From positions 1 through 8,760 of the forward strand of contig JAEYTQ010000135.1 of NCBI GenBank assembly GCA_023433965.1: a DNA stretch of 8,760 nt. Reading direction: 5' to 3'. The stretch is from Pseudomonadota bacterium (GTDB taxonomy: Bacteria > Pseudomonadota > Alphaproteobacteria > Rhizobiales > Xanthobacteraceae). Made by a program: the position numbers and the translations under genes. Positions 1-6,468 of the stretch are shown here, in pieces; the first letter of the stretch is position 1, and every line of letters begins with the position of its first letter. The notes beneath the pieces were generated by a model that was not told the origin of the DNA, did not search any database, and worked only from the letters and a program-made list of their open reading frames with translations.

Positions 1-1
1 G

Positions 2-277
2 CGCATGGCCGCGCAGCCGCTGCCCTCGACCGCGGAAACGCGATGGATGCTGCGGGCGGCGCATTCGCCGCCGGGACCGGTGTGGGACGCCTGGGGCGCG
101 CCGCGTTTCGATGCCGAGCTCTTGCGCAATCGTCATGGCCCCTGCGGCCGGTGGATCATGGAATGGAATTGTGATGAGTGCCAGTTCAGCGAACCGTCGA
201 CGTATTCTCAGCCTGTGGCTGCCGCGCCTGCCCATCGACCGGATCCAGCGGTTCTTCGTCAGCGCCGGGCTGGGTAA
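2..277 (+). CDS. imuA: ImuA, C-terminal part (SOS mutasome accessory protein), 5' end outside window
   Basis: The frame is already open at the first bases of the window, so this is the 3' end of a longer gene; the ATG at 5 is internal. About 90 residues are visible. The segment with LLRNRHGPCGRWIMEWNCDE is the type of C-terminal block that closes alphaproteobacterial ImuA, a RecA-like protein without polymerase activity. In the family, ImuA works with ImuB and DnaE2 (ImuC) in SOS-induced translesion synthesis. I infer this role from the visible tail plus the two genes directly downstream. The last roughly 35 codons overlap the start of imuB in another frame, so the end of the protein is constrained by imuB. 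The promoter and any LexA operator are off the left edge. It could be annotated only as a hypothetical protein or 'damage-inducible mutagenesis protein' if the tail is judged alone. Confidence 0.8.
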   Translation, partial: RMAAQPLPSTAETRWMLRAAHSPPGPVWDAWGAPRFDAELLRNRHGPCGRWIMEWNCDECQFSEPSTYSQPVAAAPAHRPDPAVLRQRRAG

Positions 278-1766
278 AAATAATGATCCGAGCATCGTCG
301 TCATCAAGGACAACAATGCGCTGGTGATCCATGCGCTCGACGAGGCCGCCGAGCGCCTCGGCCTGTACATCGGTCAGCCCTTGGCCAATGCCCGGGCGAT
401 GTGCCCGGACTTGCGCGTGTTCGATGCCGACCTCGTGGCCGATGCGAAGACGCTCAGCGACATCGCGGACTGGTGCGATCGCTTCACGCCGTTGGTGGCG
501 CTCGATCCGCCGCACGGGCTGTTCCTCGATATCACCGGCTGCGCGCATCTGTTCGGTGGCGAGGCCGCGCTGCTGACGACGCTGGTCCGCGCGCTGGCCC
601 GCCAGGGCTTTGCCCTCGGTGCGGCGATCGCGAGCACGTCGGTCTGTGCGCGCACGCTGACGCGGCAGGCCTCAGGCACCATCGTGGCCGATGGCGGGGA
701 GGCGGCGGCGATCAGCCGGTTTCCGGTGTCCGCACTCGGTGCGGGCGAGGCCATCACCACCGGCCTACGTCGCGCCGGCCTGAAGACCATCGGCGATGTC
801 GCTGCGCGCAGCGCCTCCGAGATCACGGCGCGGTTCGGTGCGCGGTTCTCCACGCTGCTCGCGCATGCGCTGGGGCAGGGCGATGCGCCGATCAGCCCGC
901 GCAAGCCGCTGCCCGATTACATCGTGGAAAAGCGCTTCGCCGAGCCGATCGCGACCGACACCATGATCGCGATGACGCTGTCGCGTCTGGCGGACACGCT
1001 GATCGACTCGATGGAGAAACAGGGCAAGGGCGCGCGGCGGCTGGAGGCCGCCTTCTTCCGCACCGACGGCGCGGTGCGCACGATCACGGTCGAGACCGGG
1101 CGCCCCGTGACGCGCAGCGCGGTGGTCGACCGCCTGTTCCGCGAGCGGCTCGATGCGCTCGCCGATCCCCTGGATCCCGGTTTCGGCTTCGACATGGTGC
1201 GGCTGTCGGCCAGCCGCACCGAGATCGTGGTGCAGGAGCAGCGCGATCTCGATGCCCATGTCCATGACAATGACGAGCTTGCCGCGCTGATCGACCGCAT
1301 CGCCGCGCGCATCGGCGGGAAGCGCGTCGTCGTGCACCTGCCCCAGGATACCCATATCCCCGAACGTGCGGTGCTGGCTGCATCGGCGCAGCATCATCTC
1401 GCGGCCGCCATGCAGGCCGTATGGCCTGTTCGCACCGAGAGCGAGCCGCCGCTGCGCCCCTTGCGCCTGTTCGACAAGCCGGAACCGATCAAGGTGCCGT
1501 TCGCGACCGTGCCTGACGGTCCGCCGCATCAGTTCACCTGGCGGCGTGCGCTGCATGCGGTGGTGCGGGTGGAAGGGCCCGAGCGCATCGCCATGGAATG
1601 GTGGCGGCAGGACGGCAGGCAGCTGACGCGGGATTATTTCCGTATCGAGGACGCCGAAGGCCTGCGCTTCTGGATCTTTCGCGACGGTCTTTATGAAGGC
1701 GAGGTATTCGACGGTGAGGGCAAACCCGCTTCTCCCGGCTGGTATGTGCACGGTCTCTTCGCATGA
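174..1766 (+). CDS. imuB: ImuB, Y-family DNA polymerase-like mutasome adaptor
   Basis: ImuB is a Y-family polymerase homologue that lacks polymerase activity and links DnaE2 to the beta clamp during SOS mutagenesis. From the start chosen here it has 530 residues, normal for the family. Residues 10-25 (RRILSLWLPRLPIDRI) are the ImuB opening block, where active Y polymerases have a metal-binding Asp. At 110-122 the sequence LDPPHGLFLDITG replaces the catalytic Asp-Glu pair with non-acidic residues. Residues 180-225 look like the helix-hairpin-helix/thumb region, about 246-360 like the little finger, and 420-530 is the ImuB-specific tail with PLRLF at 429-433, a possible degenerate clamp-binding motif. 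I chose ATG 174 because homology seems to begin there and a weak GGA lies 6 bases upstream; in-frame ATGs at 111 and 135 would add 21 or 13 unconvincing residues. It overlaps imuA by 104 bp and dnaE2 by 4 bp. Confidence 0.93.
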   Translation: MSASSANRRRILSLWLPRLPIDRIQRFFVSAGLGKNNDPSIVVIKDNNALVIHALDEAAERLGLYIGQPLANARAMCPDLRVFDADLVADAKTLSDIADWCDRFTPLVALDPPHGLFLDITGCAHLFGGEAALLTTLVRALARQGFALGAAIASTSVCARTLTRQASGTIVADGGEAAAISRFPVSALGAGEAITTGLRRAGLKTIGDVAARSASEITARFGARFSTLLAHALGQGDAPISPRKPLPDYIVEKRFAEPIATDTMIAMTLSRLADTLIDSMEKQGKGARRLEAAFFRTDGAVRTITVETGRPVTRSAVVDRLFRERLDALADPLDPGFGFDMVRLSASRTEIVVQEQRDLDAHVHDNDELAALIDRIAARIGGKRVVVHLPQDTHIPERAVLAASAQHHLAAAMQAVWPVRTESEPPLRPLRLFDKPEPIKVPFATVPDGPPHQFTWRRALHAVVRVEGPERIAMEWWRQDGRQLTRDYFRIEDAEGLRFWIFRDGLYEGEVFDGEGKPASPGWYVHGLFA

Positions 1767-4700
1767 ATAGCCCCGCTTATGCCGAGATCGGCATCACCAC
1801 CAATTTCTCCTTCCTGCGCGGCGGCTCGGATCCGCGCGCCTATGTGCATCAGGCGAGCGCTTTGGGGATACCGGTGATCGGCATTGCCGATCACAACACG
1901 CTCGCGGGCGTGGTGCGGGCCTACAAGGAGCTCGACAACGACAAGGTGATGCACAAGCCGAAGCTGTTGATCGGTGCGCGCATCGTCTTTATCGACGGCA
2001 CGCCCGACATTCTTGTTTATCCGCGTGATCGCGCGGCCTATGGCCGGCTCTGCCAGCTTCTCACAAGGGGCAAGCGCGGCGACGACATCACGCGGATCGA
2101 GAAGGGCGAGTGTCACCTCGGATTTGCCGATCTCCTGGAGTTTTCGCAAGGCCAGCTCCTGGTTCTGACGCTACCGCATCGCTTCGAGCTGTCGCAGGCG
2201 CTGGACGTTCTCGCTAAGCTCAAAAACAGCCGCGCCGACGGCGTATGGCTGGCGGCGAGCCTGATCTATCGCGGCGACGACCGGCGCCGCCTGGCGCGGC
2301 TCGATGATCTCGCCGCCAAGGCAAAAGTGCCGCTGCTCGCGACCAACGAAGTGCTCTATCACGATCCCGGCCGCCGTCCGCTTCAGGACGTGCTGACCTG
2401 CATCCGGGAAAAGACCACGATCGCCGCGATCGGGAGAAAGCTGGAAGCCAATGCCGAGCGTTTTCTGAAGCCGCCACGCGAAATGGCGCGGCTGTTCCGC
2501 GATTTCCCCGAGGCGATCGCGGAGACCATGCGCTTTGCGAACGCAATCGACTTCTCGCTCGACCAGCTCAAATACCAGTATCCGGACGAGCCGGTACCGC
2601 CGGGCAAGACCGCGCAGGGGCATCTGGAGGACCTGACCTGGGCTGGCGTCGACAAATATTTCGGTGGCGAGATCGACGACAAATTGCGGGCGACGTTGAA
2701 CAAGGAGCTCGCGCTGATTGCCGAGCTGAAATACGCGCATTACTTCCTCACCGTGCACGACATCGTGCACTACGCGCGCAGCCAGAACATTCTGTGCCAG
2801 GGCCGCGGCTCGGCGGCGAACTCGGCCGTGTGCTATGTGCTCGGCGTCACCTCGGTGGACCCGACCAAGGTCGACCTCTTGTTCGAGCGCTTCATCTCCA
2901 AAGAGCGGCTGGAGCCGCCCGATATCGACGTCGATTTCGAGCATTCGCGGCGCGAGGAGGTGATGCAATATGTCTACCGCCGCTACGGCCGCCACCGTGC
3001 CGCGATCATCGCCACCGTCATCCATTATCGCCCGCGCAGCGCCATCCGCGACGTCGGCAAGGCGCTGGGCCTGACCGAGGACGTTACCGCAGCGCTCGCC
3101 GACACCGTCTGGGGCAGCTGGGGCAAGGGCCTCAACGACATGCAGGTCCGGCAGGCCGGGCTCGATCCCAACAATCCCATGATCAACCTCGCGGTCGAGC
3201 TGGCGACCGAGCTGATCGAATTCCCGCGCCATCTCTCCCAGCATGTCGGCGGCTATGTGCTGACGCAGGACCGGCTCGACACCTATGTCCCGATCGGCAA
3301 CGCCGCGATGGACGACCGCACCTTCATCGAATGGGACAAGGACGACGTCGATGCGCTTCATATGATGAAGGTCGACGTGCTTGCACTGGGCATGCTGACC
3401 TGCATCAGGAAGTGCTTCGATCTGATCGACCAGCACAAGGGCGAGCGTTTCGTGCTGGCGAACGTCCCGCAGGACGATCCCAGGGTTTACGACATGCTGT
3501 GTGCCGGCGAGTCGCTCGGCGTGTTTCAGGTCGAGAGCCGCGCCCAGATGAACATGCTGCCGCGCCTGAGGCCGCGGACCTTTTACGATCTCGTCATCGA
3601 AGTGGCGATCGTGCGCCCCGGGCCGATCCAGGGAGACATGGTGCATCCCTATTTGAGGCGGCGGAACGGGCTCGAGAAGGTGAGCTATCCCTCGCCGTCG
3701 CCGGAGCATGGCGACAAGGACGAGCTCTACAAGGTGCTGCACAAGACGCTCGGCGTCCCGCTGTTCCAGGAACAGGCGATGCGCATTGCGATCGAAGCCG
3801 CACATTTCACCTCCGAGGAAGCCAACGGCCTGCGCCGCTCGATGGCGACCTTCCGCAATGTCGGCACCATCGGCCAATACGAGGAGAAGCTGATCGGCAA
3901 CATGGTCGCGCGGGGCTACGATCCGAATTTTGCACGAAGCTGCTTTGACCAGATCAAGGGTTTCGGCTCTTACGGTTTTCCTGAGAGCCATGCCGCGAGC
4001 TTCGCGCAGCTCGTCTACATCTCCTCTTGGCTGAAGCACTACCACCCTGACGCTTTCTGCTGTGGTCTGTTGAACTCGCAGCCGATGGGGTTTTATGCGC
4101 CGGCGCAGATCGTCGGCGATGCCCGCAAGAACGACGTCGAGGTCCGCGACATCGACGTGTCCTACAGCTTTGCCCAGAACACGCTGGAAGAGGGGAGCGG
4201 CAAGTACTGCGCCGTTCGCCTGGGCTTCCGCCAGATCGACGGTTTTCACTCGCTGGACGAGGATGAGGAGCGCCTGAAGCGCTCTCGGTCGTCATTCCGG
4301 GGCGCGCGTAGCGCGAACCCGGAATCCTTCGCGCCGCATACGCCGGGACGAGGAATGGATTCCGGGCTCGACGCTGACGCGTCCCCCCGGGATGACGATG
4401 CGGAGACAGTTCAGAACAATACGACGAAAGCCCAGGACTGGGCCGACCGCATCATTGCCGCCCGCAACCGCCGTCCCTTCACCTCGCTCGAAGATTTCGC
4501 CCGCGACACCGGACTGCCCAAGCGCGCGCTGATCCTGCTGGCGGACGCCGACGCGTTCCGTTCACTCGGGCTCGACCGCCGCGAAGCGCTGTGGCAGGTG
4601 CGGCGGCTGCCCGACGACGTGCCGCTGCCGCTGTTCGAGGCGGCGACCGCGCGCGAGCAGCCGGACGAGGGCGCAAGGCCGCTGCCGCTGATGCCGCGCG

Positions 4701-5248
4701 CCGAGCAGGTGGTCGCGGACTACCAGACCATTCGCCTGTCGCTGAAGGGACACCCGATGGAGTTCTTGCGCGAGATGTTGACGCGTGAGCGGATCGTCGC
4801 CTGCAAGGAGATCAACCATGAGAACGAGCGGCGCCGCGTCCGCTGTGCCGGCGTGGTGCTGGTGCGGCAGCGGCCGGGCAGCGCCAGCGGCGTCGTGTTC
4901 ATGACGCTGGAGGACGAAACGGGCATCGCCAATGTCGTGGTCTGGCCCAAGATCATGGAGCAGTACCGGAAAGAAGTGATGGGCGCGCGCCTCATCGAGG
5001 TCCAGGGCTACATCCAGAGCAGCCCCGAAAAGGTGACGCATCTCATCGCCCAGCGCATGATCGACCGCTCGCACGATCTGGTTGGCCTCGCCCATGATGC
5101 CCTCGGCCGCAAGCATCCGCTGCCGGAAGGCGCGACCGTCGTCGAGCCGTTCAACGAAGACCCCCGCGCGCTCACGGACATGCCGGCGCAGAAAATCCGC
5201 CACCCCCGCAACGTCCGCATCCTGCCGCCGTCCCGGGATTTTCATTGA
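1763..5248 (+). CDS. dnaE2: DnaE2 (ImuC), error-prone C-family DNA polymerase III alpha-like subunit
   Basis: A 1161-residue C-family polymerase that, in this family, extends past damaged bases and causes SOS mutagenesis together with ImuA and ImuB. The PHP domain is at the N terminus; its first His-x-His is replaced (Gly10, Thr12) while Asp43-His44 remains, so a full metal site is unlikely. The palm has GRGSAA at 347-352 and PDIDVDF at 386-392, which carries the paired catalytic Asp residues. The third Asp is probably D538 in MKVDVLAL. HhH-like sequence is at about 903-940 and an OB fold at about 1020-1100. The C terminus, ILPPSRDFH, is intact. Its ATG overlaps the imuB stop (ATGA) and has no clear ribosome binding site, which suggests translational coupling. 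Residues 843-879 are encoded by a palindromic repeat inserted in frame between the fingers and HhH regions. This insert looks tolerated, since the frame is intact on both sides. Confidence 0.96.
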   Translation: MNSPAYAEIGITTNFSFLRGGSDPRAYVHQASALGIPVIGIADHNTLAGVVRAYKELDNDKVMHKPKLLIGARIVFIDGTPDILVYPRDRAAYGRLCQLLTRGKRGDDITRIEKGECHLGFADLLEFSQGQLLVLTLPHRFELSQALDVLAKLKNSRADGVWLAASLIYRGDDRRRLARLDDLAAKAKVPLLATNEVLYHDPGRRPLQDVLTCIREKTTIAAIGRKLEANAERFLKPPREMARLFRDFPEAIAETMRFANAIDFSLDQLKYQYPDEPVPPGKTAQGHLEDLTWAGVDKYFGGEIDDKLRATLNKELALIAELKYAHYFLTVHDIVHYARSQNILCQGRGSAANSAVCYVLGVTSVDPTKVDLLFERFISKERLEPPDIDVDFEHSRREEVMQYVYRRYGRHRAAIIATVIHYRPRSAIRDVGKALGLTEDVTAALADTVWGSWGKGLNDMQVRQAGLDPNNPMINLAVELATELIEFPRHLSQHVGGYVLTQDRLDTYVPIGNAAMDDRTFIEWDKDDVDALHMMKVDVLALGMLTCIRKCFDLIDQHKGERFVLANVPQDDPRVYDMLCAGESLGVFQVESRAQMNMLPRLRPRTFYDLVIEVAIVRPGPIQGDMVHPYLRRRNGLEKVSYPSPSPEHGDKDELYKVLHKTLGVPLFQEQAMRIAIEAAHFTSEEANGLRRSMATFRNVGTIGQYEEKLIGNMVARGYDPNFARSCFDQIKGFGSYGFPESHAASFAQLVYISSWLKHYHPDAFCCGLLNSQPMGFYAPAQIVGDARKNDVEVRDIDVSYSFAQNTLEEGSGKYCAVRLGFRQIDGFHSLDEDEERLKRSRSSFRGARSANPESFAPHTPGRGMDSGLDADASPRDDDAETVQNNTTKAQDWADRIIAARNRRPFTSLEDFARDTGLPKRALILLADADAFRSLGLDRREALWQVRRLPDDVPLPLFEAATAREQPDEGARPLPLMPRAEQVVADYQTIRLSLKGHPMEFLREMLTRERIVACKEINHENERRRVRCAGVVLVRQRPGSASGVVFMTLEDETGIANVVVWPKIMEQYRKEVMGARLIEVQGYIQSSPEKVTHLIAQRMIDRSHDLVGLAHDALGRKHPLPEGATVVEPFNEDPRALTDMPAQKIRHPRNVRILPPSRDFH
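4290..4397. repeat. Palindromic repeat element inserted in frame within dnaE2
   Basis: The left arm 4290-4326 starts CGTCATTCCGGGG and ends CCCGGAATC. The right arm 4358-4397 starts GATTCCGGG and ends CCCGGGATGACG. The reverse complement of the right arm aligns with the left arm over its whole length, with a few mismatches and three extra bases. A spacer of about 31 bases lies between the arms. The element is 108 bp, a multiple of three, and encodes roughly residues 843-879 of DnaE2 (Ser, Arg, Gly, Asp and Pro rich). The frame two bases on from the dnaE2 frame is closed by TAG at 4309-4311, so the insertion register matters. I recall near-identical arms as common intergenic repeats in Bradyrhizobium genomes; this is from memory and unchecked. 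No clear target-site duplication is visible. Confidence 0.85.
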
Positions 5249-5307
5249 GGGAGGAATGCCCCTCGCAATGATGAAATTCTTGAGACGATCTTTCGCCCAG
5301 GCTCAGC

Positions 5308-5419
5308 CGTCATACCCGCGAAAGCGGGTATCCAATAAGCCGCGGCCTCTCGGTTCAATCATCACCGTCTCTGGAATACTGGATCGCCCGGTCAGGGTGT
5401 TCAGGGCCGGGCGATGACA
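5308..5419. repeat. Intergenic palindromic repeat between convergent dnaE2 and SDR genes
   Basis: The element opens with CGTCAT and closes with GATGACA, so its ends are near-inverted. It contains two perfect hairpins. The first, 5313-5330, has a 7-bp stem (TACCCGC/GCGGGTA) around a GAAA loop. The second, 5383-5415, has a 9-bp stem (ATCGCCCGG/CCGGGCGAT) around a 15-base loop. Between them is GCCGCGGCCTCTCGG and TCTGGAATACTGGAT, which I recall from dispersed Bradyrhizobium repeats (memory, unchecked). It fills most of the 178-bp gap between dnaE2 and the convergent dehydrogenase gene. The rest of the gap (5249-5307) shows nothing I can name. Confidence 0.75.
5383..5415. terminator. Possible bidirectional terminator hairpin between convergent genes
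   Basis: A perfect 9-bp GC-rich stem with a 15-base loop sits between the stops of dnaE2 (+) and the dehydrogenase gene (-), where a shared terminator would be expected. Neither side has a T-run, so it does not fit the standard intrinsic terminator. It may only slow polymerase, protect 3' ends, or have no role beyond being part of the repeat. Confidence 0.3.
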
Positions 5420-5426
5420 GTGTGCC

Positions 5427-6197
5427 TCAAAAATTCACCCGGTTCGAGATCGCGCCGTCCACGACCAGATTCGATCCCGTGGTGAACCCCGACACCGGGC
5501 TCGCCAGAAACACCGCCGCGCTTGCGATCTCCTGCGGCGTGGCCATACGGCCGGTCGGATTGCGGCTCATCGCATCCTTGTAACGTTCCGGCATGTTCTT
5601 CTCGATCGTCTCCCAGACACCGCCCTTGAAATAGACCGTGCCCGGCGACACGACGTTCACGCGAATCTTCTTCTTGGCGTATTGCCGCGCCAATCCCTTG
5701 GCCATGTGGATCAGCGCCGCCTTGATCGGACCATAGGAGCTGGCTGTGTCCGCCTGCGCCGCGGAAATCGAGGAGATGATCACGAAGGCCGCATCGCCGC
5801 TGCCCGCACCGCTCGCCTCGAGGAACGGCCGCGCGGCGTCGAACGCATGCACGGCGCCGAGCACGTCGAGCCGGAAGTTCTGCTCCCAGGACGCGGGATC
5901 GCCGCCTTGCGCCATTGCGCCCGCATTGGAGAACAGCAAGTCGATGCTGCCGAGCTCGTTCGCAGCAGTCTCGATCCAGCCCCTCAGCGCCGCGCCGTCG
6001 GTCACGTCGACCGGGCTGCCGGTGGCCTTGATGCCGCTCGCCTTCAGCTCCGCGACGGTTGCCGCAACCTGATCGGCGTTGCGCGCGCACACCGCGACAT
6101 TGGCACCTTCGCCGGCCAGCGTCGCCGCGATCGCCCGCCCGATGCCGCGCGTGCCGCCGAGAACGATGGCGTTCTTTCCCTTGAGACCCAGATCCAT
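5427..6197 (-). CDS. Short-chain dehydrogenase/reductase (SDR family), substrate unknown
   Basis: A 256-residue classical SDR, the usual length for the family, expected to be a soluble NAD(P)(H)-dependent oxidoreductase. The cofactor-binding GGTRGIG is at 14-20 (first residue Gly rather than Thr). Asp64 of the PVDVTD block and the NAG motif at 91-93 follow. The catalytic Ser is S142 or S143, with Tyr155 and Lys159 in YGPIK. Arg39 after the second strand (CARN) hints at a preference for NADP(H). The usual catalytic-tetrad Asn appears to be Asp111 (LDVLG). The C-terminal block SGFTTGSNLVVDGA is typical. The start is supported by AAGGAG at 6204-6209 on the minus strand, 6 bases before the ATG. 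It stands alone, convergent with dnaE2 and divergent from the efflux genes, so context gives no substrate. Names such as 3-oxoacyl-ACP reductase would be over-precise. Confidence 0.93.
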   Translation of the reverse strand: MDLGLKGKNAIVLGGTRGIGRAIAATLAGEGANVAVCARNADQVAATVAELKASGIKATGSPVDVTDGAALRGWIETAANELGSIDLLFSNAGAMAQGGDPASWEQNFRLDVLGAVHAFDAARPFLEASGAGSGDAAFVIISSISAAQADTASSYGPIKAALIHMAKGLARQYAKKKIRVNVVSPGTVYFKGGVWETIEKNMPERYKDAMSRNPTGRMATPQEIASAAVFLASPVSGFTTGSNLVVDGAISNRVNF

Positions 6198-6203
6198 TGT
6201 TGG

Positions 6204-6209
6204 CTCCTT
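6204..6209 (-). promoter_or_regulatory. Ribosome binding site of the SDR gene
   Basis: On the minus strand this reads AAGGAG, six bases before the ATG at 6197. It is the clearest Shine-Dalgarno sequence in the window and fixes the SDR start. Confidence 0.8.
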
Positions 6210-6263
6210 TTTGTTTCTGCCGCGAGTGTAGCCGTTTCAGGAGTGGCGCAGAAGCCAACACCT

Positions 6264-6295
6264 CGTCATGGCGAGTGCAGCGAGCTAATCCATGG
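6264..6295. repeat. Decayed half of a dispersed palindromic repeat
   Basis: The stretch CGTCATGGCGAGTGCAGCGA, followed by GCTAATCCATGG, resembles one arm of the 'CGTCATTGCGAGCGAAGCGA...AATCCAT' type of repeat that I recall from Bradyrhizobium and relatives (memory only). No matching inverted arm is found downstream, so it appears truncated or degraded. It lies in the 271-bp divergent gap between the SDR and efflux genes. Confidence 0.45.
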
Positions 6296-6324
6296 ACGCA
6301 TCGTCGAGATATGGAAAAGCTGAC

Positions 6325-6414
6325 ATGAAACTTACAGCTCTGGATCTTTTTAACGCCAACGGCGGAGCGCCGGGCGTTTTTAGGTTGTTCGAAATCAGAA
6401 TTCGGCACTATTAG
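6325..6414 (+). CDS. Possible 29-residue leader ORF upstream of the efflux genes
   Basis: ATG 6325 opens a short frame, MKLTALDLFNANGG..., that stops at TAG 6412-6414. GGAAAAG about 8 bases upstream is a weak ribosome binding site. A five-codon frame (ATG 6311) ends in a TGA overlapping this ATG. The frame is the same as that of the adaptor gene starting at 6469, separated from it only by this TAG and 18 further codons. The peptide has no recognisable motif. It may be a regulatory leader peptide, but a chance ORF is more likely given its length. It spans the terminator-like hairpin at 6352-6378. Confidence 0.2.
   Translation: MKLTALDLFNANGGAPGVFRLFEIRIRHY
6352..6381 (+). terminator. Terminator-like hairpin with T-run upstream of efflux operon
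   Basis: AACGCC (6352-6357) pairs with GGCGTT (6373-6378), enclosing an inner stem GGCG/CGCC (6361-6364 and 6368-6371) with a GAG loop. Five Ts (6377-6381) overlap and follow the 3' arm. The orientation suits the + strand only. No gene is found upstream on that strand, since the SDR gene points the other way. It could end a small RNA, attenuate the downstream efflux operon, or be fortuitous. Confidence 0.35.
6385..6414 (+). promoter_or_regulatory. Weak candidate promoter for the efflux operon
   Basis: TTGTTC (6385-6390) and TATTAG (6409-6414) are 18 bases apart in a locally AT-rich patch before the adaptor gene. They match the sigma-70 consensus at about 3 of 6 and 4 of 6 bases. The position is right for an operon beginning at 6469, but the match is poor and alphaproteobacterial promoters vary. 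Confidence 0.2.
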
Positions 6415-6468
6415 CGCGACCGATGCGGCGCTCATTCGCCGAGATCGTCGCAGACACGGCCGGGCTCC

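Noticed and set aside
765..1751. A 328-codon open frame antisense to imuB
   Set aside because: It mirrors imuB codons, shows no domain or ribosome binding site, and fully overlaps a well-supported gene.
2171..4249. A 692-codon open frame antisense to dnaE2
   Set aside because: Long antisense frames are common in high-GC genes with strong third-position bias. The translation has no recognisable domain, and dnaE2 motifs on the + strand are clear.
4290..4397. The dnaE2 insert as a sequencing artefact or frameshift making a pseudogene
   Set aside because: The frame is the same before and after the element, both flanks match DnaE2, and the C terminus is intact.
5256..5417. Small + strand frame after dnaE2 with GGAGG just upstream
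   Set aside because: Most of it is translated from the palindromic repeat, the GGAGG is one base from the ATG, and the peptide resembles nothing.
6387..6403. GTTC-containing stretch checked as a LexA operator
   Set aside because: Rhizobial LexA sites need two GTTC (or GAAC) halves seven bases apart; only one half is present. The SOS operator of the imu operon should be upstream of imuA, outside the window.
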